Shown here piece by piece: positions 1-11,026 of a DNA stretch of 64,000 bases (positions are counted from its first letter, which is position 1; each line of letters begins with the position of its first letter). Both the position numbers and the translations under genes were made by a program. A model generated the notes under the pieces. The model worked only from the letters and a program-made list of their open reading frames with translations, had not been told where the DNA came from and did no database searches. The DNA is from Cyanobacteria bacterium PR.3.49. GTDB taxonomy: Bacteria > Cyanobacteriota > Vampirovibrionia > Obscuribacterales > Obscuribacteraceae. Location: contig PNKB01000006.1 of the NCBI GenBank assembly GCA_013997645.1, forward strand, positions 1 to 64,000. Direction: 5' to 3'.

Positions 1-2
1 CA

Positions 3-293
3 TCACGGCGAAGAGCGCCCGCGGACGTAATCCCAAATTCTCTGTACCACATTTAACGACCTTTTCTCACTATTCAAGGGGTTCTCAGCTTCTCCTTCAT
101 GACAGGGCGAGCTGGAAGCACCAACGGCTTTCAAGCAGCTGAAGCAACTTGTGCCGCAATTGTCGACTTCGGGCAATTGTCCTGCGCAGCGGGTGCAAAA
201 ACGGCTCGCAAGACCACCGGGTGGGATTTCCACAACCAGGTTGCAATGAGGACAGGCGACCTCTTTTATCAGGCTGACTTTGATTTCAGACAT
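3..293 (-). CDS. small zinc-ribbon protein downstream of FeoA
   Basis: ORF from internal Met MSEIKVSLIKE; CPHC...CTRC and CxxxCFSC Cys pairs; start overlaps the feoA end. Confidence 0.6.
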   Translation of the reverse strand: MSEIKVSLIKEVACPHCNLVVEIPPGGLASRFCTRCAGQLPEVDNCGTSCFSCLKAVGASSSPCHEGEAENPLNSEKRSLNVVQRIWDYVRGRSSP

Positions 294-519
294 ATTCGAC
301 TTCGATTGCTTCGGCCAGCGCTCGTCCAATGGCAATTTCCAGGTGATTGCGCACGATGATCACCGGACCACCCTTGATGCTTTTTTCCACTGTCAATTCA
401 GCCCCTTCAGAGATGCCGAAGCGAAGTGCCTGCATGGTTATCTCCTCTCCTACGGTTTTCACAACCATAAGCCTCTGGCCTTGCTTGGCCTCAGAAAGAG
501 TCAATGTTTCCGTCGCCAA
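286..519 (-). CDS. feoA: FeoA-domain protein (ferrous iron transport accessory)
   Basis: 77 aa, MATETLTLSEAKQGQRLMVVKTVGEEITMQALRFGISEGAELTV...GGPVIIVRNHLEIAIGRALAEAIEVE is typical of FeoA. Confidence 0.8.
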   Translation of the reverse strand: MATETLTLSEAKQGQRLMVVKTVGEEITMQALRFGISEGAELTVEKSIKGGPVIIVRNHLEIAIGRALAEAIEVEYV

Positions 520-531
520 ATTGAAATCCGC

Positions 532-1083
532 CTATGCCTTGTCGCCCGAGCCATCCTTAAGACGCCGGCCGGCTCTTAGCCGCTCTCGTTCCGACTGCAT
601 TCTCGAAGGCATTTGCCCCGATTTTTTCTGAGTTTCCTTGCAAGCGGGACAGAGCCCAAAAATCTTGAATTGCGCATCGATAACTTCAAAATTGTGCCGA
701 GCACCAATCTTTTGACCGGCTTCCTCAAGGAAATGATCTTCGAACTCGATGGTCACATTGCAGCCGATGCAGATGATGTGCTGATGCGGAAGCGTGTCTT
801 GCTTAAGCTCGTAATGCTTGTGTCCCTCGGCAAAATCTAGTTCTCTCAAGAGCCCCAGAGACGACAACAGTTTGAGAGTGCGATAAGCAGTAGCCAGGCT
901 CACATTCGAGCCCTTCTCCAGAAGCAACATATGCAATTCTTCGGCGGATAAATGATGTCCGTGAGCCTGCTCGCGAAAGATTTGCAGGATAGTCTCGCGC
1001 TGCGTCGTGATGCGATGACCACGCTTGCGCAGGCTCTCAAAAACCGGATCTGCCGGACCTGATTGTTTGGCTTCTTCGCTCAA
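532..1083 (-). CDS. fur: Fur-family metalloregulator
   Basis: RITTQRETILQIF, ATAYRTLKLL, HYELKQDTLPHQHIICIGCN and a CPAC motif; winged-helix Fur architecture. Confidence 0.88.
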   Translation of the reverse strand: MSEEAKQSGPADPVFESLRKRGHRITTQRETILQIFREQAHGHHLSAEELHMLLLEKGSNVSLATAYRTLKLLSSLGLLRELDFAEGHKHYELKQDTLPHQHIICIGCNVTIEFEDHFLEEAGQKIGARHNFEVIDAQFKIFGLCPACKETQKKSGQMPSRMQSERERLRAGRRLKDGSGDKA

Positions 1084-1125
1084 GCTCTAAGACCGCTCAA
1101 AAGACCACTGATTGGACTCAATTGG

Positions 1126-1142
1126 CAAGAATAACATTCTTG
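1126..1142. promoter_or_regulatory. perfect inverted repeat CAAGAAT-AAC-ATTCTTG upstream of fur (candidate operator)
   Basis: 7-bp arms, 3-nt spacer, 43 bp upstream of the fur start, inside the uvrA-fur gap. Confidence 0.45.
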
Positions 1143-1169
1143 AGGGAAGTTAAGAAGTGGGTGTTACGG

Positions 1170-4100
1170 CTATTTTTCAGCCATAGCTCGGTGTGCTTTC
1201 AACATCTGCTGCAAAAACTGCCCGGTATATGAGCCTTTCACTCCTGCAACAACCTCGGGAGTGCCCTCGGCAATTACCGTTCCACCGTACTCCCCTCCTT
1301 CCGGTCCTAAATCAATCAACCAGTCGGCCTGCTTTATGACGTCAAGGTTGTGCTCGATGATAAGTACTGTATTGCCGCCGTCCACCAGCCTGTTCAAGAC
1401 CTGCAATAGTTTGTCAACGTCGGCAAAGGAAAGACCGGTGGTCGGCTCGTCCAGGATATAGAGAGTTCGTCCGGTCGAACGCTTGGAGAGCTGCTCTGCA
1501 AGCTTGACTCGCTGCGCCTCACCGCCCGAAAGAGTTGTGGCCGGCTGGCCGAGTTTGATGTAGTCCAAGCCGACATCCATCATCGTCGTCAGCTTCGAGA
1601 CCGCCTTTGGAATATTGGAAAAGAACTCGAGGGCCTCCTCGACTGTCATTTCCAGAACATCGGCAATCGAGCGCGATTTGAATTTCACCTCGAGTGTTTC
1701 ACGATTGTAGCGAGCGCCTTTGCACACATCGCAACTGACGAATACGGACGGCAAGAAATTCATTTCGATTTCGTTCATCCCTTCTCCGCCGCAGGCTTCG
1801 CAACGTCCGCCTTTGACATTGAAAGAAAAGCGCCCAGGCAGATAGCCTCTGGCTTTCGCTTCATTGGTCATGGAGAAAACTTCGCGAATTACATCGAAGA
1901 GTCCGGTGTAAGTAGCAGGGTTGGAACGCGGAGTACGACCGATAGGGGATTGATCGATGTCGATCACTTTGTCGATCGGATCAAGCCCCTCGATTTTGGT
2001 GATGCCCGGCGGTTTGGCAACAGTGCCGTGCAAGAAGTGACGCATATATTCGAAGAGCAAATCATTGACAAGAGTCGATTTGCCGGAGCCGCTCACACCG
2101 GTTACGACCACGAATTTGCCCAGGGGCACATCCACGTTGATGCCTTTAAGATTGTTCAGACGGGCACCGACGATCTTCATCGAATGTCCGTTGCCATCGC
2201 GGCGTTTGCGCGGCACTTCAATCCGTTTGCGCCCGGACAAATAAGCTCCTGTCTTCGATGTTTCGGCATTGCAAATCTCATCCATGCCGCCTTCTGCCAC
2301 CAAATAACCACCATGCACTCCGGCGCCCGGACCAATGTCGATTATCCAGTCAGCCTGGCGGATCGTGTCTTCATCATGCTCGACCACGAGCAAAGTATTG
2401 CCCAGATCGCGCAGATGTTTGAGAGTGGCAATCAAACGATTGTTGTCTCTTTGATGCAAGCCGACCGACGGCTCATCCAGCACATAAAGAACGCCGGACA
2501 AGCCGGAGCCAATCTGCGTAGCCAGCCGAATGCGCTGAGCTTCGCCTCCGGATAGAGTATTCGCCTGCCTTTCCAGGGTCAGGTAATCGAGTCCGACATC
2601 CGAGAGAAATCTCAAACGCGAACCGATTTCAATCAAGACCTGATGCGCGATGGTGCGATTGCGGTCGGACATTTTTTCGGGCAATTCGCTGAAGAACTGG
2701 ATTGCCTTAGCAACGGACAGGCGGCATACAGTAGCAATCGATAGTCCGCCTACTTTCACCGACAAACTTTCCTTGCGCAAACGTGCACCATCACATCTGG
2801 TGCAGGGCAATTGCGTCATGTAATTCTCAATCTCCTGGCGAACCCTGTCGGATTGAGATTCTTCATGGCGGCGCTTGAGATTGTTGATGATGCCTTCAAA
2901 AGGCTTTTTGTACTCCCACATCTCGCGCGCATCATACGACTCGTGTTTCAGTTTGATCTTCTCTTCGCCCGTGCCGTAGAGAATTACCTCCTGGTGGGCT
3001 TTTGACAGTTCAGAAAATGGCACGGTCATGGAGAATTTGAAATGCTTCGCGACCGATTCCAAAATCTGCTCGTAATACGGATTGCTGGTCTTCGCCCAGG
3101 GATAGACGGCGCCTTCTTTCAATGACTTTTTGGGATCCGGAACCACCAGTCTGGGATTGACCTCAAAAGTCGAGCCCAGTCCGTGGCAGTCCGGGCACGC
3201 ACCGTAAGGGCTGTTGAATGAAAAAATGCGCGGCGAAATTTCCTGAAAGCTCACATTGCAATTGGCGCATGCCAGTTTTTCAGAAAAAAGCAATTGCTTC
3301 TCGCCCATATCCACAAGCGCTATCGACTTGCCCCATTTAAGAGCAAGAGACAGTGAATCAGCCAATCTCGATTGAATTGCGGCTTTGACGACCAGACGGT
3401 CGATCACCAATTCGATCGAATGTTTTTTGTTCTTGTCCAGTTTGATCTCGTCTTCCAATTGAAGAGTTTCGCCATCGATGCGAATGCGCACAAAACCTTC
3501 TTTGCGAAGATCCTCGAAAAGCGACTGATACTCTCCCTTTCTGCCGCTCACCAGAGGAGCCAAGATCTGAATTTTCGTGCCTTCGGGCAGAGCCAGGACC
3601 TGGTCGACGATTTGATCTATTGTTTGCGGATTGATCAAACTGTCGCATTCAGGACAATGAGGTATGCCGGTGCGGGCATACAAAAGACGCATATAATCGT
3701 AAATCTCAGTGACAGTGCCGACTGTAGAGCGCGGGTTATGGCTGGTCGATTTTTGATCGATGGAAATAGCCGGCGACAACCCTTCAATTGCATCTACGTC
3801 CGGCTTGTCCAGCTGACCGAGAAATTGACGCGCATAGGCCGACAAAGATTCGACATAGCGCCTCTGTCCTTCGGCAAAAATAGTGTCGAAAGCCAGGGAC
3901 GATTTGCCGGAGCCGCTTACTCCCGTCACCACAACGAGCTTGTTCTTCGGTATGTCAATCCCGATATTCTTGAGATTGTGCTGCCTGGCACCGCGAACCG
4001 TAATCTTGTCGCTCATATCGACTTTTCGTATTGCACCGAATCTGTTCTTTTGGTTTCTGTCTTCAGTGAATGTAACGTCTTCGCTGTATACACTGCAAGT

Positions 4101-4295
4101 AAGGTTTTTAACTTTCACCCCGGCAGTTTTGTCGCCCTTGCCGCCTTTGCCCAATTTGTCGGCGCCGGTGCCGTTTTCGCCTTTAGTATCCTTCTTGTTA
4201 GCCGGTATCGTCTTGCTTACGGTCTTGCCGGCTTTTGTTCTTGGCTTTTCCTTGAGCGCTGTGGCTCCTTTCGACTTCTTACCGTTTGTTGCCAT
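1170..4295 (-). CDS. uvrA: UvrABC system protein A with Lys/Gly-rich N-terminal extension
   Basis: Two ABC modules ([38 protein letters not shown]), [20 protein letters not shown] zinc modules; GAGGAATC precedes the ATG at 4295. Confidence 0.97.
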   Translation of the reverse strand: MATNGKKSKGATALKEKPRTKAGKTVSKTIPANKKDTKGENGTGADKLGKGGKGDKTAGVKVKNLTCSVYSEDVTFTEDRNQKNRFGAIRKVDMSDKITVRGARQHNLKNIGIDIPKNKLVVVTGVSGSGKSSLAFDTIFAEGQRRYVESLSAYARQFLGQLDKPDVDAIEGLSPAISIDQKSTSHNPRSTVGTVTEIYDYMRLLYARTGIPHCPECDSLINPQTIDQIVDQVLALPEGTKIQILAPLVSGRKGEYQSLFEDLRKEGFVRIRIDGETLQLEDEIKLDKNKKHSIELVIDRLVVKAAIQSRLADSLSLALKWGKSIALVDMGEKQLLFSEKLACANCNVSFQEISPRIFSFNSPYGACPDCHGLGSTFEVNPRLVVPDPKKSLKEGAVYPWAKTSNPYYEQILESVAKHFKFSMTVPFSELSKAHQEVILYGTGEEKIKLKHESYDAREMWEYKKPFEGIINNLKRRHEESQSDRVRQEIENYMTQLPCTRCDGARLRKESLSVKVGGLSIATVCRLSVAKAIQFFSELPEKMSDRNRTIAHQVLIEIGSRLRFLSDVGLDYLTLERQANTLSGGEAQRIRLATQIGSGLSGVLYVLDEPSVGLHQRDNNRLIATLKHLRDLGNTLLVVEHDEDTIRQADWIIDIGPGAGVHGGYLVAEGGMDEICNAETSKTGAYLSGRKRIEVPRKRRDGNGHSMKIVGARLNNLKGINVDVPLGKFVVVTGVSGSGKSTLVNDLLFEYMRHFLHGTVAKPPGITKIEGLDPIDKVIDIDQSPIGRTPRSNPATYTGLFDVIREVFSMTNEAKARGYLPGRFSFNVKGGRCEACGGEGMNEIEMNFLPSVFVSCDVCKGARYNRETLEVKFKSRSIADVLEMTVEEALEFFSNIPKAVSKLTTMMDVGLDYIKLGQPATTLSGGEAQRVKLAEQLSKRSTGRTLYILDEPTTGLSFADVDKLLQVLNRLVDGGNTVLIIEHNLDVIKQADWLIDLGPEGGEYGGTVIAEGTPEVVAGVKGSYTGQFLQQMLKAHRAMAEK

Positions 4296-4429
4296 GATTC
4301 CTCGGAAATTTATTAGCGCGCGTCCAGGTCCGGCGCACGTCTACGATTTAGATAAGAATGATAGCCGGAATTTTCAGCGCTCGCCACGGAAAGACAGGGT
4401 GCGCGTTACAAGGCATTTCGGCACAGCTG

Positions 4430-6043
4430 CTAGCGCTTCGAGCCGTCGGCGCCTTTTTCGCCGGTTTGTTTCAAATCACCCTTGATGTCGGTTTTGAGGT
4501 CGGATTCGTCGACTTTGACCACAGGCAGATTGCCGTTGCCTCCATTTACAGTCGAGTAATACCGCAGTGCCATTGTGACAACACCGAATGAAAGTCCCAG
4601 AAACAGTGCGATCAAAAGCGACTTGACGACCAATCCGGTAAAGGTCGGCTTCTCTTCATAACGAATGCGTGAATAGCGAGAGCCGCTCACGCGCGGGTCG
4701 CCGGTGCCTGTACCGTAGGCGCGGGCGCGTGTGTGTGAAGTGCGCATCGAATCACGCGTGTATTCTCTGCTTATCTCTACCGATTCTTTGCGCCTGGAGG
4801 CCGGCATATCGTCTTGAGAGCGGCGCGCAGCGCGCATATCGGCCGGATCGAAACTTTGCCATTCGCCTGAAATCTGTGCAGCCGGCGGCGGCTGATTAGT
4901 AGCGGCGGGGTGGCCGGCCGACGGTGCATTTTGCGCGTAGGGCTGATTGGCCTGATAATCCTGCATCGTCACTTCAGCAAAGTCTTTCGCTTTCGGCATG
5001 GCACGAGGCTTGACAGGCAGTTCGCCAGTGGGCTGTTTGGGCGGCGCGGGTTGTGGCTTTTTCCTTTGCACTTCGACTGACTTGTGCAAATCGTCGAGCA
5101 TCTCTTCGACTCGCTGATAGCGCTTGTTCGGCTCTTTTTCAAGAGCGCGCATAATCACTCGCTCGAGCTTCTCGGGAATCTTCACATGGGGATTCATCTG
5201 CGAGGGTGGCTTGGGCGGCTCACCAATTTGCTTGGACATCGTCTCCACATAATTCTTTCCGAAGAAAGGCACTTCGCCCGTGAGCGCTTCGTACATGACG
5301 ATGCCCAAAGAGTAGATGTCAGCTCTCTGGTCTAATTGACCGCCCATACACTGTTCGGGGCTCATATAGATAGGGCTGCCCCAGACCTCGCCCATGCGCG
5401 TGAGCTTCTGTGCTTCTTCTTCGAATTTGGCAATACCGAAATCTACCACCTTCACGAAGTCGCTCTGCTGCCTGGTTTTTAGCAACATGATATTGCCCGG
5501 CTTGAGGTCTCTGTGCACGAGTCCTGTTTTATGCGCGTGGGCAACAGCCGCCAATACCTGCATGAATATTGTCTGCACGCGCTCGTAGCTGATCAGCTTT
5601 TCTCTTTTGAGAACGTCATTGAGGCTGTCGCCGGTCAGAAAGTCCATGATGAAAAACGGCTGTTTCTTCATGGTTTTGCCATAGTCGTGAATGCGGACAA
5701 TGTTTGGATGATTGAGATAAGTTAGTGTTTCCGCTTCGCGCTGAAAGCGTTTTACGGTCAGCTCGTCGCTGGCCGCCTGCATGCGCAAAGTCTTGACCGC
5801 GTATATTTTGTGACTCTCAAGATGCTTGGCGGCATAGACGACACTCATTCCGCCTGTGCCCAGGGTGCGCAATACATAATATTTGCCGATGCCGGTAAGC
5901 CATTGCCCGACCAGCATATCGCGAAAGTTGGAGGGAATCTTGATCTGGAAGAAACCAGGCCTTATCGGTGCGCGAACACCGGGTTTCACCCCTAGACCTC
6001 TGACATATCTGCGCGTTCTGCCTGGCATCATATGTGGTGGCAC
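4430..6043 (-). CDS. Ser/Thr protein kinase (PknB-like) with C-terminal TM segment
   Basis: [45 protein letters not shown]; hydrophobic [19 protein letters not shown] near the C-terminus. Confidence 0.93.
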   Translation of the reverse strand: MPPHMMPGRTRRYVRGLGVKPGVRAPIRPGFFQIKIPSNFRDMLVGQWLTGIGKYYVLRTLGTGGMSVVYAAKHLESHKIYAVKTLRMQAASDELTVKRFQREAETLTYLNHPNIVRIHDYGKTMKKQPFFIMDFLTGDSLNDVLKREKLISYERVQTIFMQVLAAVAHAHKTGLVHRDLKPGNIMLLKTRQQSDFVKVVDFGIAKFEEEAQKLTRMGEVWGSPIYMSPEQCMGGQLDQRADIYSLGIVMYEALTGEVPFFGKNYVETMSKQIGEPPKPPSQMNPHVKIPEKLERVIMRALEKEPNKRYQRVEEMLDDLHKSVEVQRKKPQPAPPKQPTGELPVKPRAMPKAKDFAEVTMQDYQANQPYAQNAPSAGHPAATNQPPPAAQISGEWQSFDPADMRAARRSQDDMPASRRKESVEISREYTRDSMRTSHTRARAYGTGTGDPRVSGSRYSRIRYEEKPTFTGLVVKSLLIALFLGLSFGVVTMALRYYSTVNGGNGNLPVVKVDESDLKTDIKGDLKQTGEKGADGSKR

Positions 6044-6062
6044 CGACTGTTTTCAAACAGCA

Positions 6063-7358
6063 TCAAGGGGCAATAGCGTTGATCAAAATCTGCACAAATC
6101 CAAGTAAGACACCGATGGCTCCGCCGAAGTATTCGAGAGCGACCAGCTCTTTGGCGCAAATTCGTTTTACTAGAGTTTCCATCTGTTCGGATGTAAATCG
6201 CTCGATTTTATCGGCTATCAAATGTTTCATTCCCAGCTTTGGAATTAAATTCCCAAGCAAGACTCTCAGTTCGCGCTGCAAATATGAATAAGCAAATTTG
6301 GAGACGCTCTTCTTTGCCCGCTCCAGCCACTTATCGGGTATCGACTCGGGATTGAATCTGATGATCGCCGAGCGCACGGTGCTCATGGCTGCGCCCTCAC
6401 CTACCTTGACAGCCTCCATGATCGAATCGCGATTGTGCAGCAAGAAATTTTCCACAAAACTGACCACGTTTGCCTTGAGCCGAGCGATGTTCTGCAGCGG
6501 CATCGAGCGCAAATCGAAATTGGCTATCTGAATGGCCATCTGATCGCGAATGCCGAAGCGCTTGATCAAATCACCGATGACGCGGGTGCTCTCTTCCGGC
6601 TCCTTTTCCATGAAATTGCGCCATTCATAGCAAACGCGCTTGACGCTTATGATGCGCGCCAAAAGTTTGTAAGGTCCGCCAGCATGAGCCTGAATAGATT
6701 CATCCAGAGCATTGATATTCTGCGGCGATAGCAAAGTAATTAAGTGCGAGCGCACTTTTTCCGGTGTGATAAACGCTTCCATAATGCGCGATGAAATCTC
6801 TGTGGCCTGCTCCAGAGAGATGCGCATGGGCAAGATCATGTGGTCGAAAATCTTTTCGACAATAGTCTGGACATTTCTGTCTCGTCCTTTCTCCAGCCCT
6901 TCTATTGAAGAATCGACAAGATGCTGCAAAACAGCAGGGCTGAGCTCGGAAATTTCGGAAGCCAGCCTGTGCAATTTCGAAGTTTCGCGGAATTCTCTCA
7001 AAATCGAGTCGATGACGGCATCGGCAGCCAAAATGAGATTCTCTTCGGTGACCAGTGTTTCTACTCTTTGAGAAATATCAATCGGTGTGAGCAATGTATC
7101 GGTGACTGTACCTGCTACCGACTCGGCCAGTTTGTTTTTGCGCTTGGGAAATATGCCCGGAGTGAGCGGCATGGCAATTCTGGTGCCCGGCCAGTACCAG
7201 GTTTCGTAGGGATGGAAAAGTGCAGCCACAGCCATTCGTGTCGCAATCCAGCCATGCAGCCCGTAAAGCACGGGCGGCGCCAAGACTTTCCAGGCAAAAG
7301 CGGAAGGCGTGGCGGTAAGCCGCTCTAGATATGGTTGAAACGCGTGGAGCCAGTCCAT
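6063..7358 (-). CDS. DUF445 family membrane-associated protein
   Basis: WYWPGTRIAMPLTPGIFPKRKNKLAESVAGTVTDTLLTP and C-terminal GGAIGVLLGFVQILI are DUF445-like. Confidence 0.75.
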   Translation of the reverse strand: MDWLHAFQPYLERLTATPSAFAWKVLAPPVLYGLHGWIATRMAVAALFHPYETWYWPGTRIAMPLTPGIFPKRKNKLAESVAGTVTDTLLTPIDISQRVETLVTEENLILAADAVIDSILREFRETSKLHRLASEISELSPAVLQHLVDSSIEGLEKGRDRNVQTIVEKIFDHMILPMRISLEQATEISSRIMEAFITPEKVRSHLITLLSPQNINALDESIQAHAGGPYKLLARIISVKRVCYEWRNFMEKEPEESTRVIGDLIKRFGIRDQMAIQIANFDLRSMPLQNIARLKANVVSFVENFLLHNRDSIMEAVKVGEGAAMSTVRSAIIRFNPESIPDKWLERAKKSVSKFAYSYLQRELRVLLGNLIPKLGMKHLIADKIERFTSEQMETLVKRICAKELVALEYFGGAIGVLLGFVQILINAIAP

Positions 7359-7565
7359 AGAAATTCAGTTGGATGCCGGTTGGGATTCCATTGCGGACTC
7401 GAGATCAGGCTGCAAAGCGCCTTAATTCTGAGTACAAAAGCAAGTTTACTAGCATCGACAAGGTTATAGCGATTTATACCTGGCAAATCCGAATCTGGGT
7501 GGCTATTACACGAGCCGCAGGCGATTCCTTGCGCGCAAAACAGCTTTTGCCGCCGGGCGCGCACA

Positions 7566-7571
7566 TATAAT
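7566..7571 (+). promoter_or_regulatory. consensus -10 TATAAT upstream of TPR gene 7644
   Basis: TATAAT about 70 bp upstream of the CDS; the -35 is poor. Confidence 0.35.
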
Positions 7572-7643
7572 GAGCACTTCACAAGACTTAAGCTGTCCGT
7601 ATCTTGCGAATCTTGCCGTTTCCAGACAGAGAAAAAAGAAACT

Positions 7644-8639
7644 TTGCATATACGAATAAAATCTTTTCGAGCCCTAAAAACCAAACATCTTATATACACT
7701 TTTGGTTCTCTCGGCATACTATCGGCGTTGTTAGGTTTCGGCAGCCAACCGGTCGGCGCCCTGCCATCTCTTGCCAAAACACAGCTTTTCGGCGGTAAAT
7801 CCAAACCCGTCGATACCGACAAATTGCTGGAAAAAGGCCGGCAGCTGTTCAATGCCGGACAGTTCAATCCGGCATCCGAGGAGTTTCGGCAGGTTGTGGA
7901 AAAAAATCCGCAATCCGGTATCAGCCATTTCGAATATGCACGTTCACTGGCAAGGCTGGGCAATGAAGACAAGGCAGTGACAGAGTTTCTCGAGGCTCTA
8001 AACAACGATGCCACTCTATTAGACGCTAGAAAGGAGATGGCCGTTATCTTCATGAAGCGCGGCAGCTACGACGAAGCAGGCGGTCAGTTGAAACAGGTTG
8101 TCGATGCTCATCCGGAAGACCTCGTGTCACGAGGCAATTTGGGTATTTGCATGCAAAACGTGGGCTTGCTAGATCAGGCTATTGAGCAGTTTCGTATCGT
8201 CAATTCCAAAAATCCGACCTCGGTAGAAGCGCTTTATAACTTGGGTATAGCTTTGCGACAAAAGGGCTTGCTTGACGAGGCCAAAGAGAAATTTGCACAA
8301 ATCTTGCTGCTCAAACCTAGACCTGATGAGACAAAACTCTCTTTTACATATCTCGAACTTGGCCGCTGCCTGCTGCAAAAAAACGACACAAACAACGCAA
8401 ACAATATAAAATCGGCAGTCGGACTCGAGAAACTAGCGATAAAGTACTTACCTTCAAACCACTGGGCATACTTGGCGCTTGGCGAGGCACTGGAGAAAGA
8501 AGGAAAAGAGACGGAAGCACTGGAAGCCTTCCGGCAAGCGATCCAAATCAACCCCAAGGCTCCGGAATCCAGAGCCGCACTGACAAGGCTCCTGAATGGG
8601 AAGGCAGCCGCAAAAAAACAAAAGCTGACTGTGAGGTAG
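7644..8639 (+). CDS. secreted TPR-repeat protein
   Basis: N-terminal hydrophobic segment followed by several TPR units (e.g. SVEALYNLGIALRQKGLLDEAKEKFAQILLLKP). Confidence 0.85.
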   Translation: MHIRIKSFRALKTKHLIYTFGSLGILSALLGFGSQPVGALPSLAKTQLFGGKSKPVDTDKLLEKGRQLFNAGQFNPASEEFRQVVEKNPQSGISHFEYARSLARLGNEDKAVTEFLEALNNDATLLDARKEMAVIFMKRGSYDEAGGQLKQVVDAHPEDLVSRGNLGICMQNVGLLDQAIEQFRIVNSKNPTSVEALYNLGIALRQKGLLDEAKEKFAQILLLKPRPDETKLSFTYLELGRCLLQKNDTNNANNIKSAVGLEKLAIKYLPSNHWAYLALGEALEKEGKETEALEAFRQAIQINPKAPESRAALTRLLNGKAAAKKQKLTVR

Positions 8640-8648
8640 TAGAACCAA

Positions 8649-9473
8649 ATGAGATACCGTCAATTGCTGACCATGCTGGCACTTTGCGCCTTTGCGAATC
8701 AAGGCGCCATTCCACAATCGGCTCAGGCTGCCAATCAGGATGATGAAGACATCAAGAATGCCGTATTTCGCTACGAAGCGGCAATCGAGCAGAATCCCAA
8801 GAATCAAAAGAACCGCATCAAGCTTGGCAAAGCATATTTACTGCAAGGTGAATTGAAGAAAGCTGAAGAACAATTCAAAGAAGCAATCAAGCTTTCGCCC
8901 AACGAATCGGAAGCCCACTTCGGCTTGGCCCGCGTATTGATGCGCGAAGGCAATATGCAGGAAGCGACAGAATCCATGAGAGACGCTGCCAAACACGATC
9001 CCAACAACCCTGATGTGCATCACAGACTGGGACAACTCCTGCTGCGCACGGACAAGGCTGATGAAGCAATTGCTTCTTTCAAGCAGGCAATCAAGCTGAA
9101 TGCCGATCATGCAGCCGCTCACAGAGATCTTGGTGCAGCCTTGGGAACGCGCGGCGACATTGACGCCCAGATAGAAGAAGAGAAAAAGGCTGTTTCACTG
9201 GCTCCAGATGATGCAGATGCCAATTTTTACCTGGGCAGTGCTTATGCGATGTCAGGCAATGCCAAGGATGCAACGAAGTATTTGCAACGATGTGTTGAGC
9301 TGGACAAAAAAAATTCAGAAGCGCACAGAATGCTGGCTGGTGTTCTCGCCTCCGACCATCGTTTCGCCGAAGCAGTGAAGTCTGCGCAAACCGCTCTGGA
9401 CCTGGCGCCCGACAACAAGGCTTGCAAGGACACATTGCAAAAGATAAAGACTGCAGAAGCTAAATCTAAGTAG
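8649..9473 (+). CDS. secreted TPR-repeat protein
   Basis: Signal peptide-like N-terminus; repeated TPR units. Confidence 0.88.
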   Translation: MRYRQLLTMLALCAFANQGAIPQSAQAANQDDEDIKNAVFRYEAAIEQNPKNQKNRIKLGKAYLLQGELKKAEEQFKEAIKLSPNESEAHFGLARVLMREGNMQEATESMRDAAKHDPNNPDVHHRLGQLLLRTDKADEAIASFKQAIKLNADHAAAHRDLGAALGTRGDIDAQIEEEKKAVSLAPDDADANFYLGSAYAMSGNAKDATKYLQRCVELDKKNSEAHRMLAGVLASDHRFAEAVKSAQTALDLAPDNKACKDTLQKIKTAEAKSK

Positions 9474-9657
9474 AACTTCTCTCTTTTATAAACATATAAG
9501 AACCGCCAAAATGCGAGTTTTGGGGGAGTAAAGCGCACCCACAGTCAAGGTACTGGCAACCGTTTTACTGACTACAGGCTGCGGCTATTGCCTTGGATAA
9601 GGTTAACTACATAAGCGCTGCACATTATTGCAAATAGCCAGAATACACCTTACGATA

Positions 9658-9684
9658 GCCTAGTCGAAAGCCTATCGACTGGGC
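9658..9684 (+). promoter_or_regulatory. stable hairpin in the ftsZ upstream region
   Basis: GCCTAGTCGA-AAGCCTA-TCGACTGGGC: 10-bp stem (one G-U), not followed by a T-run. Confidence 0.4.
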
Positions 9685-9787
9685 CTCTGGAGCGCAGTTC
9701 CCTCGCGAACCGCACAACCTGTCCTGCTTCTAGTCCAGATTCTACTAAGGTATTTCAACTGTATATATTCCATGAGGGCTACGCGTC

Positions 9788-10909
9788 GTGCTTGAGCGTA
9801 ACGAGAAAAACGATAAGGCAAAGTTGGAAATCAAAGCCAACATCAAGGTTGTAGGTGTCGGCGGAGCCGGCTCCAACGCTGTCAACCGCATGATCCAAGC
9901 GGGTCTCAACGGGGTTGAATTCTGGGCTTGCAATACAGATGCCCAGGCGCTCGATCTGTCAGCAGCGAAAAATCGCTTGCAGATCGGTGCAAAATTGACA
10001 CGAGGACTGGGAGCCGGCGGCAATCCGACCATCGGCACCAAAGGCGCTGAAGAAAGCCGCGAAGATATCGCTGCTGCACTGCAAGGCGCAGACATGGTTT
10101 TCATCGCCGCCGGTATGGGCGGTGGCACCGGTACCGGTGCAGCACCGATCGTTGCCGAAGTGGCAAGAGAGATTGGTGCACTCACAGTAGGCGTAGTTTC
10201 CAGACCTTTCCTTTTCGAAGGCAAGCGCCGGATGAATCAAGCCGAGCTGGGCATTCAAGAAATCAAATCACGCGTAGACACGCTGATCGTCATTCCCAAC
10301 CAGAGACTGCTTGAAGTCGTCGATCACCGAGCCTCTATGCAAGAAGCATTCGTCGAAGCAGACAAAGTGCTGATGCAAGGTGTGCAAGGTATCTCCGATA
10401 TCATCACAGTGCCCGGTTTGATCAACGTCGACTTTGCAGACGTCAAAGCAATCATGGCAACAGCCGGTTCCGCCTTGATGGGCGTCGGTCGTGCCACAGG
10501 CGAAGGCAGAGCTGTAGAAGCAGCCCGCAATGCCATCAACAGCCCCTTGCTCGAGTGCACCATCGACGGTGCCTCGGGAGTGATCTTCTCGGTCACCGGC
10601 GGTCCCGACCTGACACTGCATGAAGTTCAAGAAGCAGCTAATGTCATCTACTCTGCAGTTTCCGATGATGCCAACATCATCTTCGGCGCAGTGCTCGACG
10701 ACAGACTGCACGGCGAAGTTCTGATCACCGTCATCGCCACCGGCTTTGACATGGTTCAGCAAAATCAGCCGCCACGCCAGCCGGCTATGTCAGCACCTCA
10801 ACCTCGCCAACAGCACCATGAGGTAAGACAACAGCCCAGCCAGCAAAAAATTGCCAGCGACATCCTTGACATACCCGAGTTCTTGAAGTCTCGCGGTGGA
10901 CCAAAGTAG
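9788..10909 (+). CDS. ftsZ: cell division protein FtsZ
   Basis: [33 protein letters not shown]-terminal DIPEFLKSR peptide; GTG start with GAGGG SD. Confidence 0.98.
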   Translation: MLERNEKNDKAKLEIKANIKVVGVGGAGSNAVNRMIQAGLNGVEFWACNTDAQALDLSAAKNRLQIGAKLTRGLGAGGNPTIGTKGAEESREDIAAALQGADMVFIAAGMGGGTGTGAAPIVAEVAREIGALTVGVVSRPFLFEGKRRMNQAELGIQEIKSRVDTLIVIPNQRLLEVVDHRASMQEAFVEADKVLMQGVQGISDIITVPGLINVDFADVKAIMATAGSALMGVGRATGEGRAVEAARNAINSPLLECTIDGASGVIFSVTGGPDLTLHEVQEAANVIYSAVSDDANIIFGAVLDDRLHGEVLITVIATGFDMVQQNQPPRQPAMSAPQPRQQHHEVRQQPSQQKIASDILDIPEFLKSRGGPK

Positions 10910-10933
10910 ATTGCGCTGAGAAAATAAATTCAA

Positions 10934-10960
10934 AGACCGGGCTCAGGTCCGGTCTTTTTC
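10934..10960 (+). terminator. Rho-independent terminator after ftsZ
   Basis: AGACCGG-GCTCAGGT-CCGGTCT followed by TTTTC. Confidence 0.85.
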
Positions 10961-11026
10961 TTTGCGAATAAATTCCATGCGATAATCACTGCCTGATAAC
11001 CGAGGCGGCCGGAGTTTTTCTCAAAC

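Noticed and set aside
3372-4316. 314-aa plus-strand ORF
   Set aside because: Antisense to the well-supported uvrA; low-information Phe/Arg/Asp-rich translation with no recognisable domain.
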